A stretch of 41,798 nt of DNA. Source: GCA-002701455 sp964342575. Lineage in GTDB: Bacteria; Pseudomonadota; Alphaproteobacteria; Thalassobaculales; Thalassobaculaceae. The stretch is from NCBI GenBank assembly GCA_964342575.1, contig CAYFGZ010000017.1, positions 1-41,798 on the forward strand, in the 5' to 3' direction. Below, piece after piece: positions 23,969 to 32,789 of this stretch (position 1 is its first letter; each line of letters starts with the position of its first letter). Position numbers and translations under genes: made by a program. Under the pieces are notes generated by a model. It saw nothing but the letters and a program-made list of their open reading frames with translations. It had not been told where the DNA came from and did no database searches.

Positions 23969-25681
23969 ATGACATATAACTCATCACTCATAATTCGCGG
24001 TGGCACTATAATCGACGGTTCAGGACAACAAGCATATGAAGCTGACATTGAAATTATTGGGGGTAAGATCACCCAAATTGGAGAAATTTCAACTAAGGGA
24101 AAAGAAGAAATCGATGCGCGCAATCGATTAATAACGCCTGGTTTCGTTGATATACACACGCATTACGATGCGCAAGTCACATGGTCTAATCAAATTACTC
24201 CTTCCTCCTGTAATGGAGTTACTACTATCCTAATGGGGAATTGTGGAGTGGGTTTTGCTCCGGTGAGACCGGAACAACACGATATGCTGATATCGCTCAT
24301 GGAAGGTGTAGAGGATATTCCAGAGGTTGTCCTAAGTGAAGGTCTTCCTTGGACATGGCGAAGTTTCGGTGAATATCTTGATATCTTAGGCAACCGAAGG
24401 TTCGACGTCGATGTAGCTTCACAGGTACCACATGCACCGTTACGTGTTTTCGTAATGGGAGAGAGAGGCGCTAATAGGGAGCCTGCAACTTCAGACGATC
24501 GTGCTGAAATGGCTCGACTAGCAGCCGAAGGAATACGGGCTGGTGCGTTTGGTTTCTCTACATCCCGATTACTGCAACATAGAACCGCAGAAGGGGCGCC
24601 AATTCCGTCTTACGGCGCCGCAGAAGAAGAACTAGCAGAAATTGTTGACGCCGTTTGCCAAGTAGGGAGAGGCTGGGTTCAGGTTGTAGCTGATTTTGGC
24701 AAAAACCAGGAATCTGAATTTTCGATGTTTAAGCGCCTGGTGGAGCGCTCTGGCCTTCCATTGACGCTCACCTTGTTGCAACGTAATTCTTGGCCCAGCG
24801 AATGGTCTGAAATACTCGACAGAATAGCATCCGCCAATTCAGAAGGCCATTTGATGACTGGACAAATAAGAGGCCGTCCAACCAGCACGCTTCTAGGCTT
24901 TGAACTATCAGAGAATCCATTTCTTGGGTGCCCAAGTTGGGAAAAAATAGCCAAACTCGACATCGACGATAAAGTCAAAGTTTTAAGCGATTCAGAATTT
25001 AGAACACGAATTATCCAGGAACCAGGTGGAACCCCAGAACAAATTGCACGATTCCGCGACTGGGATAATATTTTCCTGCTGGGGGACCCTCCCCAATATG
25101 AACCAGAACCCGGGTCTAGCATTGCATCAATCGCTAAAACGACGGGAGAAGCACCAGAGGCTATCGCCTTTGATATGATGATGGAAAATGGTGGGAAGAC
25201 GATATTATATCATCCAATGTCTAATTATAGTTCTGGAGATATGTCCTGTGTTTATGAGATGCTTCAACATCCTAATACATTGATTGGGCTAGGCGATGGG
25301 GGAGCACATGTAGGAATAATGTGCGATGCGACCGATATGACCCACGCAATTACGCATTGGACCCGGGACAGAACCCGTGGCGAACTTTTGCCAATAGAAG
25401 ATATAGTTCGAAGGTTAACCCACAAGAACGCTATTGCTATAGGGTTGAAAGACCGTGGATTAGTCAAGGCCGGTTATAAGGCGGATCTGAACATCATTAA
25501 CTATGAACAACTGCAGCTTCGTGCACCTAAGATCCAATACGATCTCCCAGCTGGGGGAAAAAGGCTAGTCCAGGAAGCCGTTGGATATGATGCCACCATA
25601 CTCTCTGGCGTACCCGTTTGGATTAACGGCCAGCCGACGGGAAACTATCCTGGAAAACTTTTACGCAGTGGTGAATATTAG
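23969..25681 (+). CDS. N-acyl-D-amino-acid deacylase-like amidohydrolase
   Basis: Predicted zinc amidohydrolase of the D-aminoacylase/dihydroorotase-like superfamily. The metal motif is HTHYD (63-67). The family Cys ligand is in GNCGVGFAPV (C92). Later residues include the metal Asp in GLGDGGAHVG. The protein is 570 residues, longer than classical D-aminoacylases (about 480-500) but normal for the COG3653 type. The C-terminal GLVKAGYKADLNII segment is the returning beta-sandwich. It sits after the PhyH gene and converges on a DadA-type oxidoreductase. That would oxidise the D-amino acid released here. Confidence 0.88.
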   Translation: MTYNSSLIIRGGTIIDGSGQQAYEADIEIIGGKITQIGEISTKGKEEIDARNRLITPGFVDIHTHYDAQVTWSNQITPSSCNGVTTILMGNCGVGFAPVRPEQHDMLISLMEGVEDIPEVVLSEGLPWTWRSFGEYLDILGNRRFDVDVASQVPHAPLRVFVMGERGANREPATSDDRAEMARLAAEGIRAGAFGFSTSRLLQHRTAEGAPIPSYGAAEEELAEIVDAVCQVGRGWVQVVADFGKNQESEFSMFKRLVERSGLPLTLTLLQRNSWPSEWSEILDRIASANSEGHLMTGQIRGRPTSTLLGFELSENPFLGCPSWEKIAKLDIDDKVKVLSDSEFRTRIIQEPGGTPEQIARFRDWDNIFLLGDPPQYEPEPGSSIASIAKTTGEAPEAIAFDMMMENGGKTILYHPMSNYSSGDMSCVYEMLQHPNTLIGLGDGGAHVGIMCDATDMTHAITHWTRDRTRGELLPIEDIVRRLTHKNAIAIGLKDRGLVKAGYKADLNIINYEQLQLRAPKIQYDLPAGGKRLVQEAVGYDATILSGVPVWINGQPTGNYPGKLLRSGEY

Positions 25682-25722
25682 GCCTATTTAACCTGGTGAC
25701 ATGCTAAATCGAGAAGACCTTT

Positions 25723-26985
25723 CTACCACGTGTTTTTAAAACGATTAAGGCTATATGGCTTCATATCAATATTTAGAGGCTGGTTTGAAACCAAGGCCGC
25801 CACCATTCTGCCTGTCATGGGCGCACCCGTTAATCCCAAATGCGCATGCCCGAATCCATAAAATAATCGTGGGTATCCCGGCACTTCTCCTATATACGGA
25901 ACCGAATCGGGTGGAGAGGGGCGTCTTCCCATCCATTCTTCCGTCATTTCCGTATTTAATTTTGGGAATAAGGATTGTGCATGGGCCTTGAATATTCGAG
26001 CTCGTCGATAATCAGGAGGAGCATCAATCCCAGCAAATTCGGCCGTCCCAGCGCTTCTCATTCCCATTTCCATTGAACTGGACACAAATTTGTTGTCGTT
26101 ATCAAGGATTGAATTTTTTAATACAACCCCCGGATCTTTAAAGAGTAAATGGTACCCTCTTTCAGCCTCTAAAGAAACTTTAACGCCTAGATCAGCCAGA
26201 AGTTGGGCAGACCAGACGCCCGCGGTAAGGACTAGGGTAGGGGCCTTTCTGCTTCCTTTATTCGTAACTATTTCATACCCCGAGCCGGGCAACGGCGCTA
26301 TCTTGCTAACCTCTGCTTGAAAATACTCTACCCCTTGTCCTATAGCCTTTTCTGCTAGAACTTTCCCCAACCGTCCAGGGTTAGTTGTTCTCCCTTGCGC
26401 AGTTATAAGTACAGCATTTTTAACAGCTGGAGAAAGGTCTGGTTCGATTTCTCTCGCTTCATCTCCGCTAATAGCCCGAAAAGGTACGTTCCTTTCTTTT
26501 CGCAAACGCCACTCCAAGCTATCTAAATTAATTCCGGAACGATCCCGTGTAACAATGACATACGCGCTATCCTCTATCAGATTCTCCTCGCCCGTTCCTC
26601 GCAGAAGTTCTTTATAAATATCTAAGTTGGGACGATTAAGATTAAGCATTGCATCCGCTATCGCCGGAAGGCGTTCCAAACTTCCCGCTTTAAGGAATTC
26701 TATTAGCCAGGGCGCCAAACGTGGCATATATGACCAACGTATAGACAAGGGCCCTTTTGGATCTAGCAACCACTTTGGCACTTTTTTCCAGAGACCTGGC
26801 ATAGACTGTGGAATACAGGCCCACTGGGAGATGACGCCGGCATTTCCGTAGCTAGTTGCATCTGATGGTTCGTCTTTATCTACCAGAGTGACCTTAAACC
26901 CTTTCTCGCTTAGCGCGAGCGCATTACATATACCAACAATACCAGCTCCTAAAACCAATACATCGTCAGATTTTTGATCTATCAT
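25723..26985 (-). CDS. DadA-like D-amino acid dehydrogenase / FAD-dependent oxidoreductase
   Basis: Predicted flavoenzyme that oxidises D-amino acids to 2-oxo acids. The Rossmann motif is VLGAGIVGIC (11-20). DKDEPSDATSYGNAGVIS matches DadA-type proteins, with the later GRRPSPPDSVPYIGEVPG and FGHAHLGLTGAPMTGRM typical of the DAO fold C-terminus. At 420 residues it is the usual length. It converges on the N-acyl-D-amino-acid deacylase gene (41 nt between stops) and diverges from the permease gene by 57 nt. A role in oxidation of D-amino acids released next door is inferred. Sarcosine- or other secondary-amine oxidation is possible. Confidence 0.86.
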   Translation of the reverse strand: MIDQKSDDVLVLGAGIVGICNALALSEKGFKVTLVDKDEPSDATSYGNAGVISQWACIPQSMPGLWKKVPKWLLDPKGPLSIRWSYMPRLAPWLIEFLKAGSLERLPAIADAMLNLNRPNLDIYKELLRGTGEENLIEDSAYVIVTRDRSGINLDSLEWRLRKERNVPFRAISGDEAREIEPDLSPAVKNAVLITAQGRTTNPGRLGKVLAEKAIGQGVEYFQAEVSKIAPLPGSGYEIVTNKGSRKAPTLVLTAGVWSAQLLADLGVKVSLEAERGYHLLFKDPGVVLKNSILDNDNKFVSSSMEMGMRSAGTAEFAGIDAPPDYRRARIFKAHAQSLFPKLNTEMTEEWMGRRPSPPDSVPYIGEVPGYPRLFYGFGHAHLGLTGAPMTGRMVAALVSNQPLNIDMKPYSLNRFKNTW

Positions 26986-27042
26986 AATAAACCCAGAGAA
27001 AGTTGAGTGTGTTTGTCCTTCGCAACTCTATAGAAGCACGTC

Positions 27043-28014
27043 ATGTACAAATATACCATAGCGCGTATTTTATTGCTGATACCAACAGTAATCGGCGCAG
27101 GCATAATAGTTTTTTTTCTTATTCGGTTAATACCCGGAGATATCTGTGTGACAAGATGGGTGGATTTTGGAACCGATTTGGACCCGTCTCTTTTGCAATC
27201 TTGCCGTGATCACTATGGATTAAATGATCCCTTACTTGTTCAATTTGGAAAGTTTTTTTTAAATATCCTAAGTCTAGATTTTGGGATGTCTATGTGGACA
27301 GGCAACTCGATGGCTGTTGAATTGGGTTCGAGATTTGCGCTTTCGTTTCAGGTAGCCTTTATGGCTTTATTTTTTACAGTTGCTGTAGGACTTCCCCTTG
27401 GAGTGGTAGCGGCCAAGAAACATGGATCTTTGATTGATAAGTCTATAACGGCAGTATCCATTTTAGGGGTAGCCGTACCGTCTTTTTGGGTTGGGATTTT
27501 ATGTATTCTTGGGATTTTAATTTTGTCACAAAAACTTCTGGGTAATCCCTGGATGCCACCTATCATTTACGTATCTCCTATAGAGGACCTAGGGGAGAAC
27601 TTATCGCAGCTTCTTTTGCCTGCTGTTGCCGTCGGTGTCCGTTATCTCGCTATCACTGTCAGAATGACGCGCTCGGCCATGCTTGAGGTGCTAGAAGAGG
27701 ATTATATTAGGACGGCCCGGTCACAGGGAATTAGCGAGCCGATTATCGCACGGAGGCATGCCCTAAGAAATGCTTTGCTGCCCATTGTAACCGTTTTAAG
27801 CGCAGAGTTTGCTTTTTTAATTGGAGGTCTGGTCGTCACGGAACAAGTATTTAATCTCAACGGGATCGGCGCTCTTTTAGTTCAGGCTTTGATTGATGGT
27901 GATTACGTGGTCGTCCAGACATTGGTAATGTTGATCGCACTTGTTTTCGCTTTGGTGAATTTAATCGTAGATCTTATTTATTCGTGGCTTGACCCACGTA
28001 TTCGCTACGACTGA
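27043..28014 (+). CDS. Solitary ABC transporter permease, DppB/OppB type
   Basis: Inner-membrane permease of the peptide/nickel ABC family, 323 residues with about six hydrophobic helices. It begins YTIARILLLIPTVIGAG, has LIRLIPGD after the first helix, and carries the EAA-loop region EDYIRTARSQGISEPIIA then HALRNALLP. The end reads YSWLDPRIRYD, as in DppB. It appears full length and undamaged. However, dppC, the ATPases and a binding protein, normally adjacent, are absent on both sides. An oppositely oriented MFS gene ends 7 nt after its stop. Partners may be encoded elsewhere. Confidence 0.88.
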   Translation: MYKYTIARILLLIPTVIGAGIIVFFLIRLIPGDICVTRWVDFGTDLDPSLLQSCRDHYGLNDPLLVQFGKFFLNILSLDFGMSMWTGNSMAVELGSRFALSFQVAFMALFFTVAVGLPLGVVAAKKHGSLIDKSITAVSILGVAVPSFWVGILCILGILILSQKLLGNPWMPPIIYVSPIEDLGENLSQLLLPAVAVGVRYLAITVRMTRSAMLEVLEEDYIRTARSQGISEPIIARRHALRNALLPIVTVLSAEFAFLIGGLVVTEQVFNLNGIGALLVQALIDGDYVVVQTLVMLIALVFALVNLIVDLIYSWLDPRIRYD

Positions 28015-28021
28015 TTTAAAT

Positions 28022-29536
28022 TCACGGCTTCTTTTTATTCTGAACCAATAGGATCAACGGTAGAGCTAAAGCGCCGGTAATAGAGAGGGCATAAAACGCG
28101 TTTATATATCCTATCATAGCCGCTTGCCGTTCGATTTCGGTGCTGAGTTTTAATAATCCTCCTAAGCTTTCCGTCGTCCAAAATCCCGTGGTTTCTTGAA
28201 AATCGAACCGCTCGTTAAATGGAGTTATAAAATTGATCAAATCGGTATAATTTACAGACGTGGACCGGATAACAATGGTTATAGTCAATGAAATATAGAT
28301 GCTGCTGCCTATGTTTCGGAGAAGATGCAACACCGCCGTTCCCTCCGGAAGAAATCTATCGTCGATATTGGAGAACATAACCACAGTTAATGGAACCCAC
28401 GACAAACCCACTCCGAACCCTTGGAGGGCACTTGCCCACGCTATACCGCTGGTCGTCATATTTATATCAAAACTAGCAAGTAGCCAACATGATGCGGCTT
28501 GTGCGAAAAACCCCAATGCTAAACCTACGCGGGGATCGCTTTTACTAATGAGAAGAACTATAAAATTTCCTGCGAATGCACCAAGTCCCCTTGCCGCTAA
28601 CAGCAGCCCTATTATAGACTCGGGATATCCCCTTAAATCTTGGAGCATCGAAGGAAATAATACCAGAGGTGTGAAATTTAACATGCCATACATGAATACT
28701 AGAATTACACCCAGGCAATAATTACGATCGCGGAGCAACCACGGGTTTAAGTAGGGGTTTTGTGCGGTTAAAATATGAGTAGCAAAGATATAGAGACAAA
28801 TCGCGGCCGCGGCGGCCTCCAATGTTATTTCGGTCGATTCAAACCAATCTAGTCGGTTGCCCCTATCCAACATCAGCTGCATGGCGGTGAGCGCCAACGA
28901 TAGGCTTATAAAACCCGTCCAGTCTAGCCGGCTGTATTTATCATGCGTGGTATTTCGCACGTAGAGCCACGCCCCTGCGAAAGCAATTACGCTGAAAGGT
29001 GCGATTATATAGAAAACCCAACGCCAGGTGTACGCCTCGGATATGTAACCGCCAACAGTAGGCCCGATTATTGGCCCACATACTACCCCCATACCCCAAA
29101 TTGCAGTGGAAACACTATGCAGCCGTTTTGGGAAAACGATTAGTATAATAGCCTGGGATAGCGGCACTAATGGTCCACCAAAAGCCCCCTGGCAGACCCT
29201 GTAAAAAGTCAGTTCAACCAAATTTGACGCCTGTCCACAGAGTATCGAAGAAGCCGCAAAGCCAAATATGGTCCATAGCATTAATCGCCTTTGGCCAAAT
29301 CGAGCTGTTAGCCAACCAGTCATTGGCGTTGAAACGGCCGTCCCAATAATATTAAAGGTCACTGTCCAGGCAATTTGATCTTGCGTAGCGCCTAACGCAC
29401 CCTGCAATTGTGGCAGCGCTATATTAGCTATTGTAATACTCAACGCATAAAGGGTTGAAGTCAGCGTCAACGTAGCTAACGTGAGCCACTGCAAAAGGGT
29501 AATTTTACTGGAAGACGTTGAAAATGTACTATTCAT
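28022..29536 (-). CDS. DHA2-type (EmrB/QacA) MFS exporter
   Basis: Predicted 14-helix proton-coupled exporter of 504 residues. Motif A is GWLTARFGQRRLM. Motif C-like GVVCGPIIGPTVGGY lies in helix 5. The N-terminus LQWLTLATLTLTSTLYALSI and the phrase LPQLQGALGATQDQIAW are typical of EmrB relatives. No EmrA membrane-fusion gene accompanies it. It starts 20 nt after the TPR-HTH regulator gene stop on the same strand, so the regulator gene and the exporter probably form one transcript. That suggests local control of efflux. Confidence 0.88.
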   Translation of the reverse strand: MNSTFSTSSSKITLLQWLTLATLTLTSTLYALSITIANIALPQLQGALGATQDQIAWTVTFNIIGTAVSTPMTGWLTARFGQRRLMLWTIFGFAASSILCGQASNLVELTFYRVCQGAFGGPLVPLSQAIILIVFPKRLHSVSTAIWGMGVVCGPIIGPTVGGYISEAYTWRWVFYIIAPFSVIAFAGAWLYVRNTTHDKYSRLDWTGFISLSLALTAMQLMLDRGNRLDWFESTEITLEAAAAAICLYIFATHILTAQNPYLNPWLLRDRNYCLGVILVFMYGMLNFTPLVLFPSMLQDLRGYPESIIGLLLAARGLGAFAGNFIVLLISKSDPRVGLALGFFAQAASCWLLASFDINMTTSGIAWASALQGFGVGLSWVPLTVVMFSNIDDRFLPEGTAVLHLLRNIGSSIYISLTITIVIRSTSVNYTDLINFITPFNERFDFQETTGFWTTESLGGLLKLSTEIERQAAMIGYINAFYALSITGALALPLILLVQNKKKP

Positions 29537-29556
29537 CTAGTTTTTCTAGCTCTTTA

Positions 29557-30189
29557 TCACATGGAAAACCAGTTCATCGCATCTGTTTTTATTTCTATAT
29601 TTGAATTCATTAACTCCCATTTCCCTTCATTGGCAAACCGCAACACTTCCTCTGCCTCTAGGAAACTAAAAACCCGCCAACCGCGATGGTCACGCTGGGG
29701 CTCCGGGATAGATTGCTCTCTCAACCATCTCAAAAGCGTGTCGCGATGCACCCCGGCTTTTTTTGCGACAGTTTTAGTAGTTAAATATCCTTTTGATCTT
29801 CGGGCATCAGGAATATTTTTTTTACTTGATGCAAAATTATTCAACTGTTGTCGGATAAGGGCAAATGGATCCTTCGTTATGCCCGACTCATCCGCTTCCT
29901 TGAAAAGTTGTTTAGCTTCCTCTAGTTGCCCTAGCCTGATATGAGTTCTAATACAGCTTAGCCAAAATTGCGACACGGAGGGGTTCTGAGCCAGAGCTAT
30001 CTTAAAGAACTCAAGGGCTTGAGTTGTACGTCCATTATCTAGAGCTAGAACCCCCATATTATGGTTTGCATCTGGGTGCAGGGGCTGCTCTTTTAAAATG
30101 GCCATATAAAAATTATTTGCTTTCTGTCTCTGACCGGCGCGTTGAGCCTCTATTCCTTTATTTAAGGCCTCATTTATCGTCATTTCCAT
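29557..30189 (-). CDS. TPR-repeat protein fused to a MerR-type helix-turn-helix domain
   Basis: A 210-residue protein with two clear parts. Residues about 7-103 hold three tetratricopeptide-like repeats (for example YMAILKEQPLHPDANHNMGV and TTQALEFFKIALAQNP). Residues about 135-187 hold a MerR/excisionase-like DNA-binding domain: YLTTKTVAKKAGVHRDTLLR, then WLREQSIPEP and a GWRVFS wing. The ATG at 30189 has AAGGA 7 nt upstream. It is probably a transcription regulator whose TPR part senses a protein partner or dimerises. It precedes the MFS exporter gene by 20 nt. Its upstream region bears three copies of CTATATGT, candidate binding sites. Confidence 0.82.
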   Translation of the reverse strand: MEMTINEALNKGIEAQRAGQRQKANNFYMAILKEQPLHPDANHNMGVLALDNGRTTQALEFFKIALAQNPSVSQFWLSCIRTHIRLGQLEEAKQLFKEADESGITKDPFALIRQQLNNFASSKKNIPDARRSKGYLTTKTVAKKAGVHRDTLLRWLREQSIPEPQRDHRGWRVFSFLEAEEVLRFANEGKWELMNSNIEIKTDAMNWFSM

Positions 30190-30230
30190 TGACCGTTCCT
30201 TATACAGTTAAATGGCATTACTAGCGATTG

Positions 30231-30273
30231 ACATATAGGTATAAGTTAATAAACTATATGTAACCTATATGTA
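30231..30273. promoter_or_regulatory. Candidate operator: three copies of CTATATGT between regulator and aldolase genes
   Basis: ACATATAGGT at 30231-30240 is the exact reverse complement of ACCTATATGT at 30263-30272. A third copy of the core, CTATATGTA, lies at 30254-30262 as a direct repeat exactly 11 bp before 30265-30273. Core centres are thus about 23 and 11 bp apart, roughly two and one helical turns. The sites lie 42 nt from the regulator start and 53 nt from the aldolase start, in the divergent promoter region. Binding by the adjacent TPR-HTH protein is inferred. Confidence 0.55.
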
Positions 30274-30325
30274 TATTTAAAACCATCACAAATTAGAGCT
30301 ATATCAAATTTATGGGAGGTCACCA

Positions 30326-31098
30326 ATGCGGCAAGTAAATTTGCTCAAGGCAAAAGTTTGTGATGGGACCCCAGTTGTTGGCATATGGGCAGCCCTGCCT
30401 TGCCATCAATAGTTGAAATGGCAAGCCACGCTGGGTACGATTTTATTATCATTGATAATGAACACGGCCAGATGACCCTCGATACAACAATCGACATGAT
30501 GCGTGCTGCTGACCTGGGCACGGCATCATCTATGGTGAGAGTGCCCGGCAAGGATCCAGATTTTTTAAAACGCATCCTCGACGCCGGGGCGACTTCTCTA
30601 ATGGTGCCCATGATAGACACCCCCCAACAAGCAAAGTCAATTGTGGAAGCCTGTCGATATCCTCCCAGAGGTTGGAGGGGTTTTGCCGCTCCCGCTGTCC
30701 GCGGTTCTCGGTACGGTTTAGATAACGACTATGTAGAATGGGCCCACGAAGAATTATTTTTGTGTTTACAGATCGAAAGTCGATTGGCAGTAGAAAATTC
30801 CAATGAGATTGCGTCCATCGACGGTGTCGACATGCTTTTTGTCGGAGCCAGTGACCTTTCTGGATCGCTCGGTGTATAGGGCGAAACCGGACACTCGGAC
30901 GTTTTATCCGCTATAAAGACGGTCAAAGACGCAGCGAATAGGCAGGGAAAGCCATTAGGAACGATTCCTAGACCAGGAGTTTCTAACGCTGCATTAGTCA
31001 GAGACGGCTTCCTTCTTGGCGCAGGAGCCGTTGATATTATGTTGCTACGGGATGCCGCCTTAGCAGATATTAAGGCCTTTCGTGAAGCCAATCAGTGA
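30326..31098 (+). pseudogene. Broken HpcH/HpaI-type aldolase gene (frameshift and in-frame TAG)
   Basis: A full aldolase gene can be followed from ATG 30326 (GGGAGG 6 nt upstream) to TGA 31096-31098, but in three pieces. The first frame encodes MRQVNLLKAK through VVGIWAA and stops at 30410-30412. The continuation SPALPSIVEMASHAGYDFII lies in a frame shifted by a 3n+1 deletion near 30385-30395. That frame hits TAG at 30877-30879 after ASDLSGSLGV. The same frame then resumes GETGHSDVLSAIKTVKDAA and GTIPRPGVSNA to the end. Expected catalytic segments DNEHGQ and QIES are preserved. Two independent lesions argue for a decaying gene. Sequencing error is possible for each lesion singly. Confidence 0.85.
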
Positions 31099-31171
31099 AA
31101 AATCTCTTTTCCCTTAAACGCACTTTAAGCTACTTTGTTTATGACTAACGTTTAACCTAACAACTGATCCC

Positions 31172-31495
31172 TTACTGCATTATCGACAATCTTGTTGGCG
31201 TGACTCTTTGTACCTGTATAGCATCTCTATCGATAAGATCTCCAACTTTTGGGGCTACTTCATTTTTCCAAAAATCACTCTGGTACACATCATCATAGAG
31301 ACGTTCACGATCAGATTCACTTTCAAACCGACGGATCCAGAAATAAACTGAGTCATCCTCTTCACCTTTAAAGCTCGCACAAATCACCATCCCCATCCCT
31401 ACTTGAAAGGGAATAATTTTCGTTTCCATAAATTCTAACCACTCGGACATTTTTCCTGGGCGAATTTTATATTGTCGTAGTTCATAGAAAGCCAT
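31172..31495 (-). CDS. NIPSNAP family protein
   Basis: Small ferredoxin-like (dimeric alpha/beta barrel) protein of 107 residues with the family start FYELRQYKIRPGKMSEWLEF and YFWIRRFESESDRERLYDDV. ATG 31495 has GGAG 6 nt upstream. A longer frame to 31564 lacks support. NIPSNAP proteins occur near catabolic genes in bacteria and their biochemical role is not defined. It lies 73 nt beyond the broken aldolase gene on the opposite strand and diverges from the second PhyH gene. Confidence 0.85.
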   Translation of the reverse strand: MAFYELRQYKIRPGKMSEWLEFMETKIIPFQVGMGMVICASFKGEEDDSVYFWIRRFESESDRERLYDDVYQSDFWKNEVAPKVGDLIDRDAIQVQRVTPTRLSIMQ

Positions 31496-31711
31496 AGCAT
31501 GCTCCAAATAATTAATTTTCACATTAGAAAGAGAATAACCGCTGTACTCAAAAACGTCGATCACCTATACAATCTATCTCAGGCTAAGCCTTTCAAGGGC
31601 AAACAAGAGCCCTGTTTAATAAGAAAAAGAGCTAAAATTAAAGGTGCAATATACATTCTACGAAAATTCTACTAAAACCTTCGTGTTCGATGATATTTCG
31701 GGGTAATACAA

Positions 31712-32539
31712 ATGGCCTACTTTTTGACACACCAGGAATTACGCCACTACAAATCAAAGGGATTTGTTTCCCCTGTAAAAGTACTTAGCTCTGAAGACGC
31801 AGAAAACTATCGGAATAATTATAACAAGTTCAGGTCCCAAGCTGCCGCGAATTTTGACGTAAACGCGGTGTTAAGAAGTAAACCACATCTGGTTTTTCCG
31901 TGGCTTTACGACTTGGTCGTAGACCCGGCCATCACGAATCCAGTCAGCTCTGTCCTTGGACCTAATTTGCTCGCCTGGGGGAGTAGTTTTTTCGCTAAAG
32001 CAGCACGTGACACAGGATTTGTAAGTTGGCATCAGGACATAAACTATTGGGGTCTAGAACCCCACAACATTCTAACGGCTTGGATCGCTTTCAGTCCCAG
32101 CCGACGCGAAAATGGGTGTATGCGGGTAGTCCCAGGAAGCCATTTAGATGGCGCACTTGAACATCAAGATACTTTCGCAGCAAATAATCTGTTAACTCGT
32201 GGTCAGGAAATTCTTGTTGAGGTAGATGAGGATAATGCTGTCGATATAACTCTTGAAGCAGGAGAAATGTCACTTCATCATGTTAGCATTGTGCACGGAT
32301 CGGAGCCCAATTCCAGCCAACTCGATCGAATTGGGTTTGCGGTTCGCTATATTTCAACTGAAGTTCAGCAGATTGGAGGTCGTACTACGGCCACGCTTGC
32401 AAGGGGCGTAGACGAATATAACCATTTTGATCCAGAACCTAGGCCAAAAAAGTCATTTGATCGCGAATCTCAGAAAGTTCGGGCCAATGCGTTAGAACGA
32501 CAGCACAATGTACTTTTTAAAGGAGCTGATCCACGCTAG
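31712..32539 (+). CDS. Phytanoyl-CoA dioxygenase (PhyH) family protein, copy 2
   Basis: Predicted Fe(II)/2-oxoglutarate oxygenase of 275 residues. Iron ligands are H107 and D109 in SWHQDINYWG and H195 in SIVHGSEPN. R206 is placed for 2-oxoglutarate. It shares spacing and many segments with the protein at 23073-23939 (LTRGQEI, ENGCMRVVPGSHL, ARGVDEYNHF), so the two are paralogs of one subfamily. The sequence suggests both are active. It is flanked by NIPSNAP and an oppositely oriented PuuB/OrdL-type gene. The substrate is unknown. Confidence 0.87.
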   Translation: MAYFLTHQELRHYKSKGFVSPVKVLSSEDAENYRNNYNKFRSQAAANFDVNAVLRSKPHLVFPWLYDLVVDPAITNPVSSVLGPNLLAWGSSFFAKAARDTGFVSWHQDINYWGLEPHNILTAWIAFSPSRRENGCMRVVPGSHLDGALEHQDTFAANNLLTRGQEILVEVDEDNAVDITLEAGEMSLHHVSIVHGSEPNSSQLDRIGFAVRYISTEVQQIGGRTTATLARGVDEYNHFDPEPRPKKSFDRESQKVRANALERQHNVLFKGADPR

Positions 32540-32789
32540 AAAAGCTAAATTAACGTGCTCTTCCTGCTTGAACCTATATTTTATTGTAACACAACCGCCG
32601 CATACCAATAGGCACTAGACATATTCGAATATAACAGGCCTACTAGTCATCTCTTTCCCTCTAAAAGCTTTTCCATGGAGCAAAAGGAGCCCAACTTTCT
32701 ATTAGTCGGTGCAAAAGTTATAGGTCCTACAAGCCATTCAACTGTAATACTACGGGCCTAAATCGGTTAACCTTTTCAGTGTAAGCTAT

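Noticed and set aside
24679..25122. 147-codon minus-strand frame inside the amidohydrolase gene
   Set aside because: The plus-strand protein is a continuous amidohydrolase. The antisense frame has no supporting features.
30877..30879. Programmed TAG recoding (for example pyrrolysine) in the aldolase gene
   Set aside because: A second, independent frameshift earlier in the same gene makes decay simpler. No recoding element or pyrrolysine gene is seen.
31596..31613. AGGGC/GCCCT hairpin as a terminator
   Set aside because: No T-run on either strand, and it lies upstream of both flanking divergent genes, so a terminator role does not fit.
32675..32761. 28-codon frame (MEQKEPNFLLVGAKVIG...) in the gap after the second PhyH gene
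   Set aside because: No ribosome site and very short. Nothing distinguishes it from chance in a 250-nt gap.
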